The notes: generated from the sequence alone by a model not told the origin. A DNA stretch of 64,000 nucleotides from Blastococcus sp. PRF04-17 (GCF_023016265.1 NZ_CP095412.1:3906001-3970000), one strand, 5' to 3'. Positions 9,458 to 18,695 are shown, counted from the first letter of the stretch. Numbers and translations: made by a program.

Positions 9458-10422
9458 CCGTGCGACCCGACGTGCGCCCGCCGGCGGGGAGCGGGCGGCC
9501 GGCAGCACCGACCCGCGCGGGCCTGCCCGAGCGGCCCCCCGGCGTGCGTGGCTCCTTCGCGTGGGGCGTCGTGCGGGCGCTGCGTCCCCGGCAGTGGGTC
9601 AAGAACCTCCTGGTCTTCGCCGCGCCGCTGGCCGCCGGTGCCGTGCTCGACCCCGACGTGCTGGTGCCCAGCGCGGTCGCGTTCCTGCTCTTCTGCGTGG
9701 CCTCCTCGGCGGTCTACCTGGTCAACGACTCGATCGACGTGGAGGAGGACCGCCGGCACCCCCGCAAGCGGTTCCGGCCCATCGCCGCGGGCATCGTGCC
9801 GCGGTGGCTGGCAGTGGCGCTGGCCGTCGTCCTCTTCGCCGTGGCACTCGTCGCCGCGGTCGTATTCACCCGGCCACAGCTGGCGTGGGTGCTCGGCACC
9901 TACGTCGTCCTCCAGCTGGCGTACTGCCTGGGCCTGAAGAACCAGCCGGTCCTCGACCTGGCCGTCGTGGCGTCGGGCTTCCTGCTCCGCGGCATCGCCG
10001 GCGGTGTGGCGGCCGGGCTGCTGCTGTCGCAGTGGTTCCTGCTGGTCGCCGCGTTCGGCTCGCTGTTCATGGTGGCGGGCAAGCGGTACTCCGAGCTGGT
10101 CCTGCTGGGCGAGACCGCGGACACCCGCCGCACCCTGCAGGAGTACTCGGTCAGCTACCTGCGGTTCGTCTGGAGCCTGTCGGCCGGTGTCGCCTGCACG
10201 GCCTACAGCCTGTGGGCGTTCGAGATGGTGGAGCGTCAGGGCGACGTCCCGTGGTCGACGCTGTCGATCGCGCCGTTCGTGCTGGCGATCCTGCGGTACG
10301 CCGTCGACGTCGACAAGGGCAGCGCGGGCGCCCCCGAGGAGATCGTGCTGCACGACCGCGTCCTGCTCGGCCTGGCCGTCGTCTGGGCGGTCACCGTCGG
10401 CCCGGGGGTCCTCGGTGGCTGA
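9454..10422 (+). CDS. ubiA: Decaprenyl-phosphate phosphoribosyltransferase (UbiA superfamily)
   Basis: 322 aa membrane prenyl/polyprenyl transferase. After a disordered N-terminus it has LRPRQWVKNLLVFAAP and the metal-binding NDSIDVEEDRRHP (NDxxDxxxD) followed by KRFRPIAAG, and about eight to nine helices. In actinobacteria this enzyme joins phosphoribose from PRPP to decaprenyl phosphate, the first committed step to decaprenyl-phosphoryl-arabinose. It overlaps the PAP2 gene by 4 bp (ATGA) and dprE1 by 8 bp, so the four genes form one translationally coupled unit. Confidence 0.9.
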   Translation: MTVRPDVRPPAGSGRPAAPTRAGLPERPPGVRGSFAWGVVRALRPRQWVKNLLVFAAPLAAGAVLDPDVLVPSAVAFLLFCVASSAVYLVNDSIDVEEDRRHPRKRFRPIAAGIVPRWLAVALAVVLFAVALVAAVVFTRPQLAWVLGTYVVLQLAYCLGLKNQPVLDLAVVASGFLLRGIAGGVAAGLLLSQWFLLVAAFGSLFMVAGKRYSELVLLGETADTRRTLQEYSVSYLRFVWSLSAGVACTAYSLWAFEMVERQGDVPWSTLSIAPFVLAILRYAVDVDKGSAGAPEEIVLHDRVLLGLAVVWAVTVGPGVLGG

Positions 10423-11773
10423 GTCCGGCTCGCCGGTCCGCCTCACCGGCTGGGGGCGGACCGCCGCCACCCGCGCCACCCTGATCCCGGTCTCCGGTGA
10501 GGACGACGTCCGCGCGGTGCTCGACGGTCGCTCCGCCCGCGGGGTCGTGGCACGCGGTCTGGCCCGCAGCTACGGCGACGCGGCGCAGAACGCCGGTGGC
10601 GACGTCCTCGACATGACCGGCGCCGACCGCGTGCTCGACGTCGATCTGGCCACCGGGGAGGTCGAGGTCGAGGCCGGGATCTCCCTGGACCGGCTCATGA
10701 CCCTGTTCGTGCCGCTGGGGCTCTTCGTGCCGGTCACCGCCGGGACCCGGTACGTCACCGTGGGCGGCGCGATCGCGGCCGACATCCACGGCAAGAACCA
10801 CCACCGGGCCGGCAGCTTCGCCCAGCACGTCGCCTGGCTCGACCTGCTGCTGGCCGACGGCACGATCCGGCGGGTGGGCCCGGACCAGGACGCCGATCTG
10901 TTCTGGGCCACGGCCGGGGGCATGGGCCTCACGGGGGTGATCCTGCGGGCCCGGGTGCGCATGAAGCCGATCGAGTCCGCGCAGCTCCTCGTCGACACCG
11001 ACCGCACGCCGGACCTCGACTCGCTGCTCAGCCTGCTGACCGGGACCGACCACCTCTACGACTACTCGGTCGCCTGGATCGACTGCGTCGCCCGTGGCCG
11101 CCGGATGGGCCGCTCGGTGCTCACCCGCGGCCGGTTCGCCCGGCGCGACGAGCTGCCGGCGCGCAGGCGGGTCGACCCGCTGCGGTACTCGAGCGCGGTG
11201 ACGGTGTCGGTCCCCGACGTCTTCCCCCCAGGCCTGTTGAACCGCGCGACGGTCGCCGCGTTCAACGAGCTCTGGTACCGCCGGGCGCCGCGGCAGGAGC
11301 GCGACCGGCTGCAGAGCATCCCGAGGTTCTTCCACCCGCTCGACGGCGTGGGCGACTGGAACCGCGTCTACGGCCCGCGGGGGTTCGTGCAGTACCAGTT
11401 CACCGTGCCCTTCGGGCAGGAGGAGGCGATGCGGGCGGCGCTGGAGCGGATCAGCGACTCGGGCTCCGCGTCGTTCCTCGCCGTCCTCAAGCGGTTCGGC
11501 GACGGCAACCCGGGCATGCTGTCCTACCCCTCGCCCGGCTGGACACTGGCACTGGACGTCCCGGTCGTGGCCGGCCTCGCCGGCCTGCTCGACGGGCTCG
11601 ACCGGCTGGTCGTCGACGCCGGTGGCCGGATCTACCTGGCCAAGGACTCCCGCGTCCGGCCCGACCTGTTCGAGCGGATGTACCCGCGGCTGGAGGCCTT
11701 CCGGACCGTGCGCACGCAGGTGGACCCCCGCGGGGTGTTCACCTCCGACCTGGCCAGGAGGCTCTCGCTGTGA
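10415..11773 (+). CDS. dprE1: Decaprenylphospho-beta-D-ribofuranose 2-oxidase
   Basis: 452 aa FAD oxidase (family about 460). N-terminal FAD-binding segment GLARSYGDAAQNAGG, catalytic-site DIHGKNHHRAGSF (His equivalent to mycobacterial His132), and C-terminal AKDSR (Lys418 equivalent). It oxidises DPR to the 2-keto intermediate that DprE2 reduces to DPA. At the position of mycobacterial Cys387 (GWNICVDFP) this protein reads GWTLALDVP, i.e. Ala instead of Cys, the residue covalently attacked by benzothiazinones. GTG start at 10415 inside the end of ubiA; the stop overlaps the dprE2 start. Confidence 0.95.
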   Translation: MAESGSPVRLTGWGRTAATRATLIPVSGEDDVRAVLDGRSARGVVARGLARSYGDAAQNAGGDVLDMTGADRVLDVDLATGEVEVEAGISLDRLMTLFVPLGLFVPVTAGTRYVTVGGAIAADIHGKNHHRAGSFAQHVAWLDLLLADGTIRRVGPDQDADLFWATAGGMGLTGVILRARVRMKPIESAQLLVDTDRTPDLDSLLSLLTGTDHLYDYSVAWIDCVARGRRMGRSVLTRGRFARRDELPARRRVDPLRYSSAVTVSVPDVFPPGLLNRATVAAFNELWYRRAPRQERDRLQSIPRFFHPLDGVGDWNRVYGPRGFVQYQFTVPFGQEEAMRAALERISDSGSASFLAVLKRFGDGNPGMLSYPSPGWTLALDVPVVAGLAGLLDGLDRLVVDAGGRIYLAKDSRVRPDLFERMYPRLEAFRTVRTQVDPRGVFTSDLARRLSL

Positions 11774-12524
11774 TCGACGCCCTCGGGTCGGTGGGCTCCC
11801 TGCTGCTGGTCGGCGGCACTTCCGACATCGCGGTCGCCACCGCGCACCGCTACCTCGCCGAACGCCCGCTCAGGGTGGTCGTGGCGGCGCGGGACACCCC
11901 GCGCCGCGGCGAGGTGGCCGCCGACCTGACCGCGGCCGGTGCCGACGTGCAGGTGGTCGACTTCGACGCCGACGACCCGGAGTCGCCCGCGCGGATGGTC
12001 GCCGAGGCGGCAGCCGGCGGCGACATCGACGTCGCGGTCGTGGCCTTCGGCCAGCTCGGGGACGCCGACCGGCTGCGCACCGACTCGGAGGCCGTGGCGC
12101 AGATCGGGCACGTGAACTACGTGGCGCCGGCCGTCGTCGGCACCGAGCTGGCCAACCGGATGCGCGAGCAGGGCCACGGCGTGATCGTGGCGCTGTCGTC
12201 GGTCGCCGGCGAGCGGGTCCGGGCGTCGAACTTCGTCTACGGCTCCACCAAGGCCGGCATGGACGCCTTCTACAGCGGCCTGGCCGACTCGCTCGCGGGC
12301 ACCGGGGTCTCGGTCCTGGTCGTCCGCCCGGGCTTCGTGAAGTCCAAGATGACCGCCCACCTGCCGGACGTGCCGCTGTCCACCACGCCCGAGGCGGTGG
12401 CCGACGCGATCGTCACCGGCGTCCGCAGGGGCGGCACACGGTGTGGGTGCCCGGCGCCATGCGCTGGGTCATGAGCGGGCTGCGGCACACGCCGCGCGCC
12501 ATCTTCCGGAAGCTGCCCGTCTGA
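11770..12524 (+). CDS. dprE2: Decaprenylphospho-beta-D-erythro-pentofuranosid-2-ulose 2-reductase (frameshifted near C-terminus)
   Basis: SDR-type reductase partner of DprE1. It has an N-terminal nucleotide-binding GGTSDIA, then NYVAP, catalytic SSVAGERVRASNFVYGSTKAG (Ser-Tyr-Lys) and VLVVRPGFVKSKMT. After ADAIVTGVRRG the frame is lost at a GGGG run (12428-12431): the current frame stops at 12474, while the family C-terminus HTVWVPGAMRWVMSGLRHTP...FRKLPV continues in the next frame to 12524. One added G gives about 251 aa, the expected length. GTG start overlaps the dprE1 stop (GTGA). Confidence 0.9.
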
Positions 12525-12525
12525 C

Positions 12526-13353
12526 GTGGCCGGGGACTCGCGCTGGTCGGATCTCGAGCGCCCCGCGCTCGACGGGGCGGCCCTCACCGACGCCCTGACC
12601 CACGACAGCCGGCTCTGGCGCTCCGTCGAGGTCGTGCCGGAGATCGGGTCGACCAACGCCGAGCTCGCGGCCCGCGCCGCCGGTGAGGACGGCGCCCCGG
12701 AGGGCACCGTCCTGGTGGCCGAGCACCAGGTGTCCGGCCGGGGGCGGCTGGACCGGGTCTGGACGTCGCCGCCGCGGGCCGGGATCACCGTCTCGTTCCT
12801 GCTGCGCCCCGACGTGCCGGCCGCCCGACGGGGATGGCTGCCCCTGCTCACCGGGGTGGCGCTGGCCGAGTCGGTGAAGGCCGGCACCGGGGTGCTGCCG
12901 TCGCTCAAGTGGCCCAACGACCTGCTGGCCGCCGACGGCCGCAAGCTCGCCGGCATCCTGGCCGAGAGCACGGGCACGGCGGTCGTCGTCGGCGTCGGCC
13001 TCAACGTCTCCACCACGACCGCCGAGCTGCCGGAGACCGGCACGTCGCTGGCCCGGGTGCTCGGGTCGACCGTGGACCGGGCGCCGGTCCTGCTGGCCTT
13101 CCTCCGCGCCGTCGAGCGCCGGTACCTCCGGTGGGTCGAGGTCCTCGGCGACCCGATCTCCTCCGGACTGGCGCAGGAGTACCTGGCCTGGTCGTCGACG
13201 GTGGGCACCGAGGTGTCGGTGACCATGCCCGACGGGTCGACGCTGGAGGGGACCGCCCAGGCCGTCGACTGGGACGGCCGGCTCGTGCTGGCCACGGGGC
13301 ACGGCACCGTCGAGCTGGCCTCGGGGGACGTGCGGCACGTGCGGCGGGTGTGA
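12526..13353 (+). CDS. birA: Biotin-[acetyl-CoA-carboxylase] ligase
   Basis: 275 aa, GTG start one base after the dprE2 stop. The catalytic domain contains GSTNAELAARA, GRGRLDRVW (biotinyl-AMP loop), PSLKWPNDLL and GRKLAGILAE, followed by a small C-terminal SH3-like domain. There is no N-terminal helix-turn-helix, so this is a monofunctional class I ligase and not a biotin-operon repressor. It would biotinylate the BCCP domain of AccA3, encoded about 8 kb away. Confidence 0.93.
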   Translation: MAGDSRWSDLERPALDGAALTDALTHDSRLWRSVEVVPEIGSTNAELAARAAGEDGAPEGTVLVAEHQVSGRGRLDRVWTSPPRAGITVSFLLRPDVPAARRGWLPLLTGVALAESVKAGTGVLPSLKWPNDLLAADGRKLAGILAESTGTAVVVGVGLNVSTTTAELPETGTSLARVLGSTVDRAPVLLAFLRAVERRYLRWVEVLGDPISSGLAQEYLAWSSTVGTEVSVTMPDGSTLEGTAQAVDWDGRLVLATGHGTVELASGDVRHVRRV

Positions 13354-13417
13354 CGGCCGGGTCGCCGCCCGCTCGCGGGTCGGCCGCCCTCCCGGCCGGT
13401 TGGGTCATCCTGGAGGG

Positions 13418-13993
13418 ATGCCGTACCCGGACAAGCTGCTGGCCGACGACGAAGAGGTCGTCGCGCACCTGCACCCGCACTGGCTGACCGTCTTCTGGCC
13501 CGTCGTCCGGTTCCTGCTGATCGTCGGGGGCGCCTCCTTCGGCACCGCGCTGATCCCCGCCGGCCCGCAGCAGGGCCTCCTGCGGATGCTGGTGCTCGCG
13601 ATCGCCGTCGTCCTGCTGTTCTTCACCGTGCTGATCCCCTGGCTGCGCTGGCGGACGACGCACTACGTGGTCACCACGCACCGGCTGCTGTTCCGCCAGG
13701 GCATCCTGGCCCGCTCGGGGCGGGACATCGCCCTCTCGCGGATCACCGACGTCTCGTTCCGGCAGTCGCTCTGGGAGCGGATGATCCGGTCGGGCACGCT
13801 GGCCATCGAGTCGGCCGGGGACAGCGGCGCGACGGTCCTGCGCCAGATCCCCGACAGCGACCGCGTCCAGCAGCTGCTCAACCACATGGTCGAGGAGGAC
13901 GCCGACCGGCGGGCCCAGGAGAGTGCGGGCTACATCCGCGGCTGGGAGGATGCCGCCGGCTTCGGGTACCGGGACTCCGGATACCAGGTGTGA
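13418..13993 (+). CDS. Membrane protein with bacterial PH (DUF304) domain
   Basis: 191 aa from ATG 13418 (MPYPDKLLADDEEVV is the usual N-terminus of this actinobacterial family). Two adjacent membrane helices (about 22-43 and 50-72) are followed by a bPH2-type domain (TTHYVVTTHRLLFRQGILAR ... DIALSRITDVSFRQSLWERM). Function unknown; such proteins are thought to be membrane-associated adaptors. It stands alone between birA and sbcD. Confidence 0.8.
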   Translation: MPYPDKLLADDEEVVAHLHPHWLTVFWPVVRFLLIVGGASFGTALIPAGPQQGLLRMLVLAIAVVLLFFTVLIPWLRWRTTHYVVTTHRLLFRQGILARSGRDIALSRITDVSFRQSLWERMIRSGTLAIESAGDSGATVLRQIPDSDRVQQLLNHMVEEDADRRAQESAGYIRGWEDAAGFGYRDSGYQV

Positions 13994-14039
13994 CCGTTCC
14001 GTCACGGCGTGGCTGACCGGTTCTGTCGGTAGGGCGACC

Positions 14040-14045
14040 TATGTT
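14040..14045 (+). promoter_or_regulatory. -10 box of sbcCD
   Basis: TATGTT, seven bases before ATG 14053. It overlaps an in-frame ATG at 14041, which argues that translation starts at 14053 on a leaderless message. Confidence 0.4.
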
Positions 14046-14052
14046 CCGCGGC

Positions 14053-15204
14053 ATGCGGCTCCTGCACACCTCCGACTGGCACATCGGCAGGTCCCTGCAC
14101 GGCACCGACCTGCTCGCCGAGCAGGAGGTGGTCCTCAGCGGCCTGGCCGAGGTGGTGCAGTCGGAGTCGGTCGACGCCGTGGTCGTGGCCGGCGACGTCT
14201 ACGACCGGGCCGTTCCCTCGGCCGACGCCACCGGTGTGCTCGACCGGGTGATCGGCCGGCTGCTCAGGGCCGGTGCCGCCGTCGTCATGACCCCCGGCAA
14301 CCACGACTCGGCCCGTCGTCTCGGCACCTTCTCGGGGCTGCTGTCCGCGGCCGGCCTGCACGTCCGGGCCTCGACCCGCACGCTCGACGAGCCGGTGATC
14401 CTGTCCGACGACCACGGCGACGTCGCGATCTACGGGCTGCCGTTCCTGGAGCCGGAGGTCGCCCGGCACGAACTGGGCCTCAGGGACGGCGCCCGGAGTC
14501 ACGAGGCGGTGCTGACGGCGGCCATGGAGCGGGTGCGGGCCGACCTGTTCCTCCGGCCGGGGGCCCGGTCGGTGGTGCTCGCCCACGCGTTCGTCGGCGG
14601 AGGCGTGGCCAGCGAGAGCGAGCGCGACATCTGCGTCGGCGGTGTCGACCTGGTGCCCGCGTCGGTGTTCGACGGCGTGGACTACGTCGCCCTCGGCCAC
14701 CTGCATCGGCCGCAGTCGCTGTCGGACCGCATGCGCTACAGCGGCTCGCCCTTGCCCTACTCCTTCGGCGAGGCCGGGCACGAGAAGCTCGCCTGGCTGG
14801 TCGACCTCGACGCGAGCGGGCTGGCCGGCGTCCGCCCCGTCCCCCTGCCGGTGCCGCGACCGCTGACCGTGCTCGTCGGCGAGCTGGCCGACCTGCTCGC
14901 CGATCCCGCGCACGCCCGGTTCGAGGAGCACTTCGTCTCCGCGCGGCTGACCGACGCGGTGCGCCCGGCCGATCCGATGCGCCGGCTGCAGGCACGCTTC
15001 CCGCACTGCGTGCACCTGGAGTGGACCGGCGCGGCGGCGGTCGCCGACGGGCGCAGCTACCAGGAGCGCATGCGCGGACGCAGCGACCTCGAGGTGGCCG
15101 GCGAGTTCGTCGCCCACGTGCGCGGCGTGCCGCCCACGGCGGGGGAGCGGGAGCTGCTGGCACGGGCCCTCGGGGCCGCCGCCCGGGTCGAGGCGGCACG
15201 ATGA
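14053..15204 (+). CDS. sbcD: Exonuclease SbcCD subunit D (Mre11-type nuclease)
   Basis: 383 aa. Starts MRLLHTSDWHIGRSLHG and carries the calcineurin-like metallophosphoesterase ligands: DWH, GDVYDRAVPS, GNHDSARR, AHAFVGGG and GHLHRPQ. With SbcC it forms the ATP-dependent nuclease that opens hairpins and processes double-strand breaks. The start at 14053 is preferred over the in-frame ATG at 14041 because of the family N-terminus and the promoter position. The stop overlaps sbcC by 4 bp. Confidence 0.94.
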   Translation: MRLLHTSDWHIGRSLHGTDLLAEQEVVLSGLAEVVQSESVDAVVVAGDVYDRAVPSADATGVLDRVIGRLLRAGAAVVMTPGNHDSARRLGTFSGLLSAAGLHVRASTRTLDEPVILSDDHGDVAIYGLPFLEPEVARHELGLRDGARSHEAVLTAAMERVRADLFLRPGARSVVLAHAFVGGGVASESERDICVGGVDLVPASVFDGVDYVALGHLHRPQSLSDRMRYSGSPLPYSFGEAGHEKLAWLVDLDASGLAGVRPVPLPVPRPLTVLVGELADLLADPAHARFEEHFVSARLTDAVRPADPMRRLQARFPHCVHLEWTGAAAVADGRSYQERMRGRSDLEVAGEFVAHVRGVPPTAGERELLARALGAAARVEAAR

Positions 15205-18161
15205 GGCTGCACCGGCTCTCGCTCACCGCCTTCGGCCCGTTCGCCGGCACCGAGGAGGTCGACTTCGACGAGGTCGGCCGCGACGGCCTGTTCCTGCTGT
15301 GGGGGCCGACCGGCGCCGGCAAGACGACGCTGCTCGACGCCGTCGTCTTCGCGCTGTACGGCAGCGTTCCGGGCCCGCGCGGCGAGGAGAAGCGGCTGCG
15401 CAGCGACCACGCGTCCGACGGCACCCGCACCGAGGTCTCCTGCGAGCTGACGCTGGGTCCCGAGCGGCTGCTCGTCACCCGGCGTCCCGAGCAGCAGCGC
15501 CCGAAGAAGCGCGGCGAGGGCTGGACCACCGAGCAGGCCAAGCTGACCGTGCAGCGGCTCACCGAGGGCGGCTGGGAACCGGTCAGCACCCGCATCGACG
15601 AGGGCTCCGAGCACCTGCGCACCCGGCTCGGGCTCGACGTGCACCAGTTCTGCCAGGTGGTCCTGCTGCCGCAGGGCGACTTCGCCCGTTTCCTCCGGGC
15701 CGAGCCGGAGCAGCGCGGCGAGCTGCTGCGCACCCTGTTCGACGTCGACCGGTTCGCCGCCGCCGAGGCGTGGCTCGCCGACGAGCGGGCCCGTGTGCGC
15801 GACGCGGTGGCCGTCCAGCGCGCGGGCATGAGCTCGCTGCTGGCGCGGGTGGCCCAGGTCGCCGACGCCGACATCCCGGAAGGGCTGGCCCCTGAGCTCG
15901 TCGGCAGCGGGGGTGGCGCCGCGGTGGCCCCGTGGGTGTCCGCGCTCCGCTCGACCGCGTCGATCCGGCTGTCCGCAGCCGAGGAACGCGCCGGGGCGGC
16001 GGCTGCGGAGGCGTCCGCCGTCGACGCCGAGCTCGCCGCGGCGCGTGCGCTCGCCGAGCGGCACGCGCGACGCGACCGGGCGATCGCCGAGCTGGCGTCC
16101 CGCACCGCCCGGGAGGCCGACCTCGTGCCGCTGCGGGCCGAGCGCGACGCCGGTCGCCGCGCCGAGCCGCTGCGCGACGTCCTCGAGGCGGCGGGGCGCA
16201 CCGCGCTGACCGCGGAGCAGGCGGCCGGCGTCCTCGACGGCGCCCGGCGCGCCTGGACGGCCGTGGCCGCCGGCCGCGAGGGAACCGCGGCCGTGGCCCG
16301 GGACCTGCGCGACGAGGCGGCCGCGGCGCGTGCGCTGCTGCCCGAGGTCGACCGGGCCGCCGACCTGACCGGCCGGATCGGCGTCCTGGACCGGCGCATC
16401 GCCGCGTTGCAGAGGTCCTGCGAGGCGAGCAGCGCCACGGCGGCCTCGCTGCCGGGCCGGCTCGCGGACCAGGAGCGCGTCGTCGCCGGGGCGCAGGCCG
16501 CGGCGACCCGACTGCCCGCCCTGCGCGCCTCGCTGGCCGCCGCGCAGGCCGCACTCGAGGCGGCCCGGGCGGCCGAGCGCCTGGAGGCGGCCCTCGGCAC
16601 CGCCCGGGACGCGGTGCAGGCGCGGCGGGTGGCCTGGTCCGACGCCCGGGAGCGCTGGCTGGACCTCCGCGCCCAGCGGCTCGACGGCATGGCCGCCGAG
16701 CTCGCCACCTCCCTGACCGACGGCGCGGACTGCCCCGTCTGCGGCGCCACGGAGCACCCCCGGCCCGCCTCGCACGACGGGCCCGTCGTGACGGCCGACG
16801 ACGAGCGGGCCGCGGCGGAGGCAGCCGACCGGGCGGAGCAGCAGCTCACCGCTGCGGCCGCCGACCTGGATCGGCAGGAGCGCGAGCTCGTGGCCCTGCG
16901 GGCCCGGGCGGGGGAGGAGCCGCTCGGAGCGCAGGCCGCGGCCCTGGAGGAACTTCGCGCCGACGAGCGGTCGACGGCACGGCTCGCCGCCGGCCTGGAG
17001 CCCGCGCTGGCGGCGCTGGAGCTGCTGCTCGCCGAGCGCGAGGATGCCACGGCCCGCCTCGCCGCCGACCGGGAGCAGCTCGGCGCGCGCACCGCCGAGC
17101 GGGAGACGCTGGCCGTGGGGCTCGCGCAACTCACCGATCGGCTCGCCGAGGCCCGCGGCGAGGACCCCGACCTGGCGGCGCGCGTGCTGCGGCTCACCGA
17201 CGCCGCAGCGCGCTGCGAGGCACTGGTCGCAGCCGAGGCCGACGAGGTGCGGGCCCGCGCCGCCGCCGACACAGCACGCCTGGCGGCCGAGGAGCGGGCC
17301 ACCGACGCCGGCTTCGACGACCTGCTGGACGCGGCCGCCGCGCTGCTCGACCGCGGGCGGCTGGCCGCGATCGACCGGGAGCTCGACGGCCACGACCAGG
17401 CGGTGGCGGTGCTGCGCGCCCGGCTCGCCGAGCCCGAGCTGGCCGACCTCGAGCCGCGGCCCGACGTCGCGGGCCTCGAGGAGCGGTGCGCGTCGATCAC
17501 CCGGCGGCGCGAGGAGGCGGTCGCCGAGCTCGAGCGGGCCGGCCGCTGCGCCCAGGCCCTCGAGGGCCTGGCCGGTGACGTCACCGCCGCCGAGGTCGAG
17601 CTGTCCGAGCTGCGCGCCTGGGCCGACCAGGTCACCGCGCTCGCCGATCTGGTGCACGGGCGCGGGTCGAACACCCTGCGCATGCGGCTGCAGTCCTTCG
17701 TGCTGGCCGCCCGCCTGGAACAGGTCGCCGAGGTCGCCAGCCGGCGGCTGCTGGAGATGTCGGGTGGCCGCTACACCTTCCTGCACAGCGACGCCCAGGG
17801 GCGGCACGGCGCCCGCGGCGGCCTCGGGCTGGACGTCTTCGACGAGTACACCGGCGTCCGGCGGCCGACGAAGACTCTGTCGGGCGGGGAGAGCTTCATG
17901 GCCTCCCTGGCTCTCGCGCTCGGCCTGGCCGACGTGGTCACCGCCGAGAGCGGCGGCGTGCAGCTGGACACGCTCTTCGTCGACGAGGGCTTCGGCACGC
18001 TCGATCCGCAGGCGCTCGACGCGGTCATGACCGTGCTCGACGAACTGCGCCGCGGCGGCCGGACGGTGGGCGTCATCAGCCACGTCGAGGAGCTGCGCAC
18101 GCGGATCCCGAGCCGGCTGCAGATCATCGCGGGCCGCGAGGGTTCCCGGCTCGCCTCCTGA
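15201..18161 (+). CDS. sbcC: Exonuclease SbcCD subunit C (Rad50-like SMC ATPase)
   Basis: 986 aa. Walker A GPTGAGKTTLLDAV near residue 35; long alanine/arginine-rich coiled coils; central zinc hook CPVCGATEHPRP near residue 512; ABC signature LSGGESFMASLALALG and Walker B LDTLFVDEGFGTLD at the C-terminus. Dimerises through the hook and clamps DNA for SbcD. ATG start inside the sbcD stop (ATGA). Confidence 0.95.
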   Translation: MRLHRLSLTAFGPFAGTEEVDFDEVGRDGLFLLWGPTGAGKTTLLDAVVFALYGSVPGPRGEEKRLRSDHASDGTRTEVSCELTLGPERLLVTRRPEQQRPKKRGEGWTTEQAKLTVQRLTEGGWEPVSTRIDEGSEHLRTRLGLDVHQFCQVVLLPQGDFARFLRAEPEQRGELLRTLFDVDRFAAAEAWLADERARVRDAVAVQRAGMSSLLARVAQVADADIPEGLAPELVGSGGGAAVAPWVSALRSTASIRLSAAEERAGAAAAEASAVDAELAAARALAERHARRDRAIAELASRTAREADLVPLRAERDAGRRAEPLRDVLEAAGRTALTAEQAAGVLDGARRAWTAVAAGREGTAAVARDLRDEAAAARALLPEVDRAADLTGRIGVLDRRIAALQRSCEASSATAASLPGRLADQERVVAGAQAAATRLPALRASLAAAQAALEAARAAERLEAALGTARDAVQARRVAWSDARERWLDLRAQRLDGMAAELATSLTDGADCPVCGATEHPRPASHDGPVVTADDERAAAEAADRAEQQLTAAAADLDRQERELVALRARAGEEPLGAQAAALEELRADERSTARLAAGLEPALAALELLLAEREDATARLAADREQLGARTAERETLAVGLAQLTDRLAEARGEDPDLAARVLRLTDAAARCEALVAAEADEVRARAAADTARLAAEERATDAGFDDLLDAAAALLDRGRLAAIDRELDGHDQAVAVLRARLAEPELADLEPRPDVAGLEERCASITRRREEAVAELERAGRCAQALEGLAGDVTAAEVELSELRAWADQVTALADLVHGRGSNTLRMRLQSFVLAARLEQVAEVASRRLLEMSGGRYTFLHSDAQGRHGARGGLGLDVFDEYTGVRRPTKTLSGGESFMASLALALGLADVVTAESGGVQLDTLFVDEGFGTLDPQALDAVMTVLDELRRGGRTVGVISHVEELRTRIPSRLQIIAGREGSRLAS

Positions 18162-18188
18162 CCGTCGCCTCCGCCGCGGTCGCGCGCA

Positions 18189-18647
18189 TCACCCCTGGAG
18201 CGACTCCGGCACCCGCGCCGGGAACACCCACGAGCGGTAGACGAGGAAGCGGATGACCGTGCCGATGCCGATCGCGGCGACGTTGGCCGCCTGCAGCGCG
18301 AGCGCGCCCTCCTGACCGAGCGGGTAGCGGACGAACGCCACGATCCCCAGGCTGAGCAGCAGGGTGCCGCCGTTGACCAGCGCGAACCGGACGTAGTCAC
18401 GGTGCAGCCTGCTGTGCGAGCGGTGGGAGAACGACCAGAAGCGGTGCCCCACGAAGGCGACCGTGGTCGCCACCAGCGCGGCGATCAGCTTCGCCGTGAC
18501 CGCGCCGATCTCGGTCCCGGTGAGCAGCACGTGGAAGACCGACACGTCGACGACGAAGCTGACCGCGCCCACCACGCCGAACGCGCCGAGCTCCTTGACC
18601 AGCACGCGCCAGGTCCCCCGGAGGGACCAGCGGGCGGGGGTCGGCAC
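18189..18647 (-). CDS. GtrA-like membrane protein, second copy
   Basis: 152 aa, four membrane helices, clearly paralogous to the protein at 8267-8761: both have KE.(G/S)AFGVVG, VAF.GHR(F/H)WSFSHR and a central RYPLGQ(D/E)G segment. GtrA-type proteins take part in polyprenyl-phosphate sugar translocation. GTG 18647 has GGAGG only 2 nt upstream; a GTG at 18605 with GGGGGA at better spacing is an alternative start. It is divergent from purK and convergent with sbcC, so it appears to be a single-gene unit. Confidence 0.75.
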   Translation of the reverse strand: MPTPARWSLRGTWRVLVKELGAFGVVGAVSFVVDVSVFHVLLTGTEIGAVTAKLIAALVATTVAFVGHRFWSFSHRSHSRLHRDYVRFALVNGGTLLLSLGIVAFVRYPLGQEGALALQAANVAAIGIGTVIRFLVYRSWVFPARVPESLQG

Positions 18648-18689
18648 GTCCTCCGACTGTACGGATGCAGGGTCCCCGGGGCGGGCCAC

Positions 18690-18695
18690 TAGCCT
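18690..18695 (+). promoter_or_regulatory. -10 box of purK-purE
   Basis: TAGCCT, ten bases before ATG 18706; the predicted transcript has a leader of about 4 nt. Confidence 0.4.

Noticed and set aside
14480-18083. Very long open frames (over 1000 codons) on the minus strand opposite sbcD/sbcC
   Set aside because: They lie antisense to clearly recognised genes and have Arg/Ser/Ala-rich translations with no domain signatures; in DNA of about 70% GC such shadow frames are expected.
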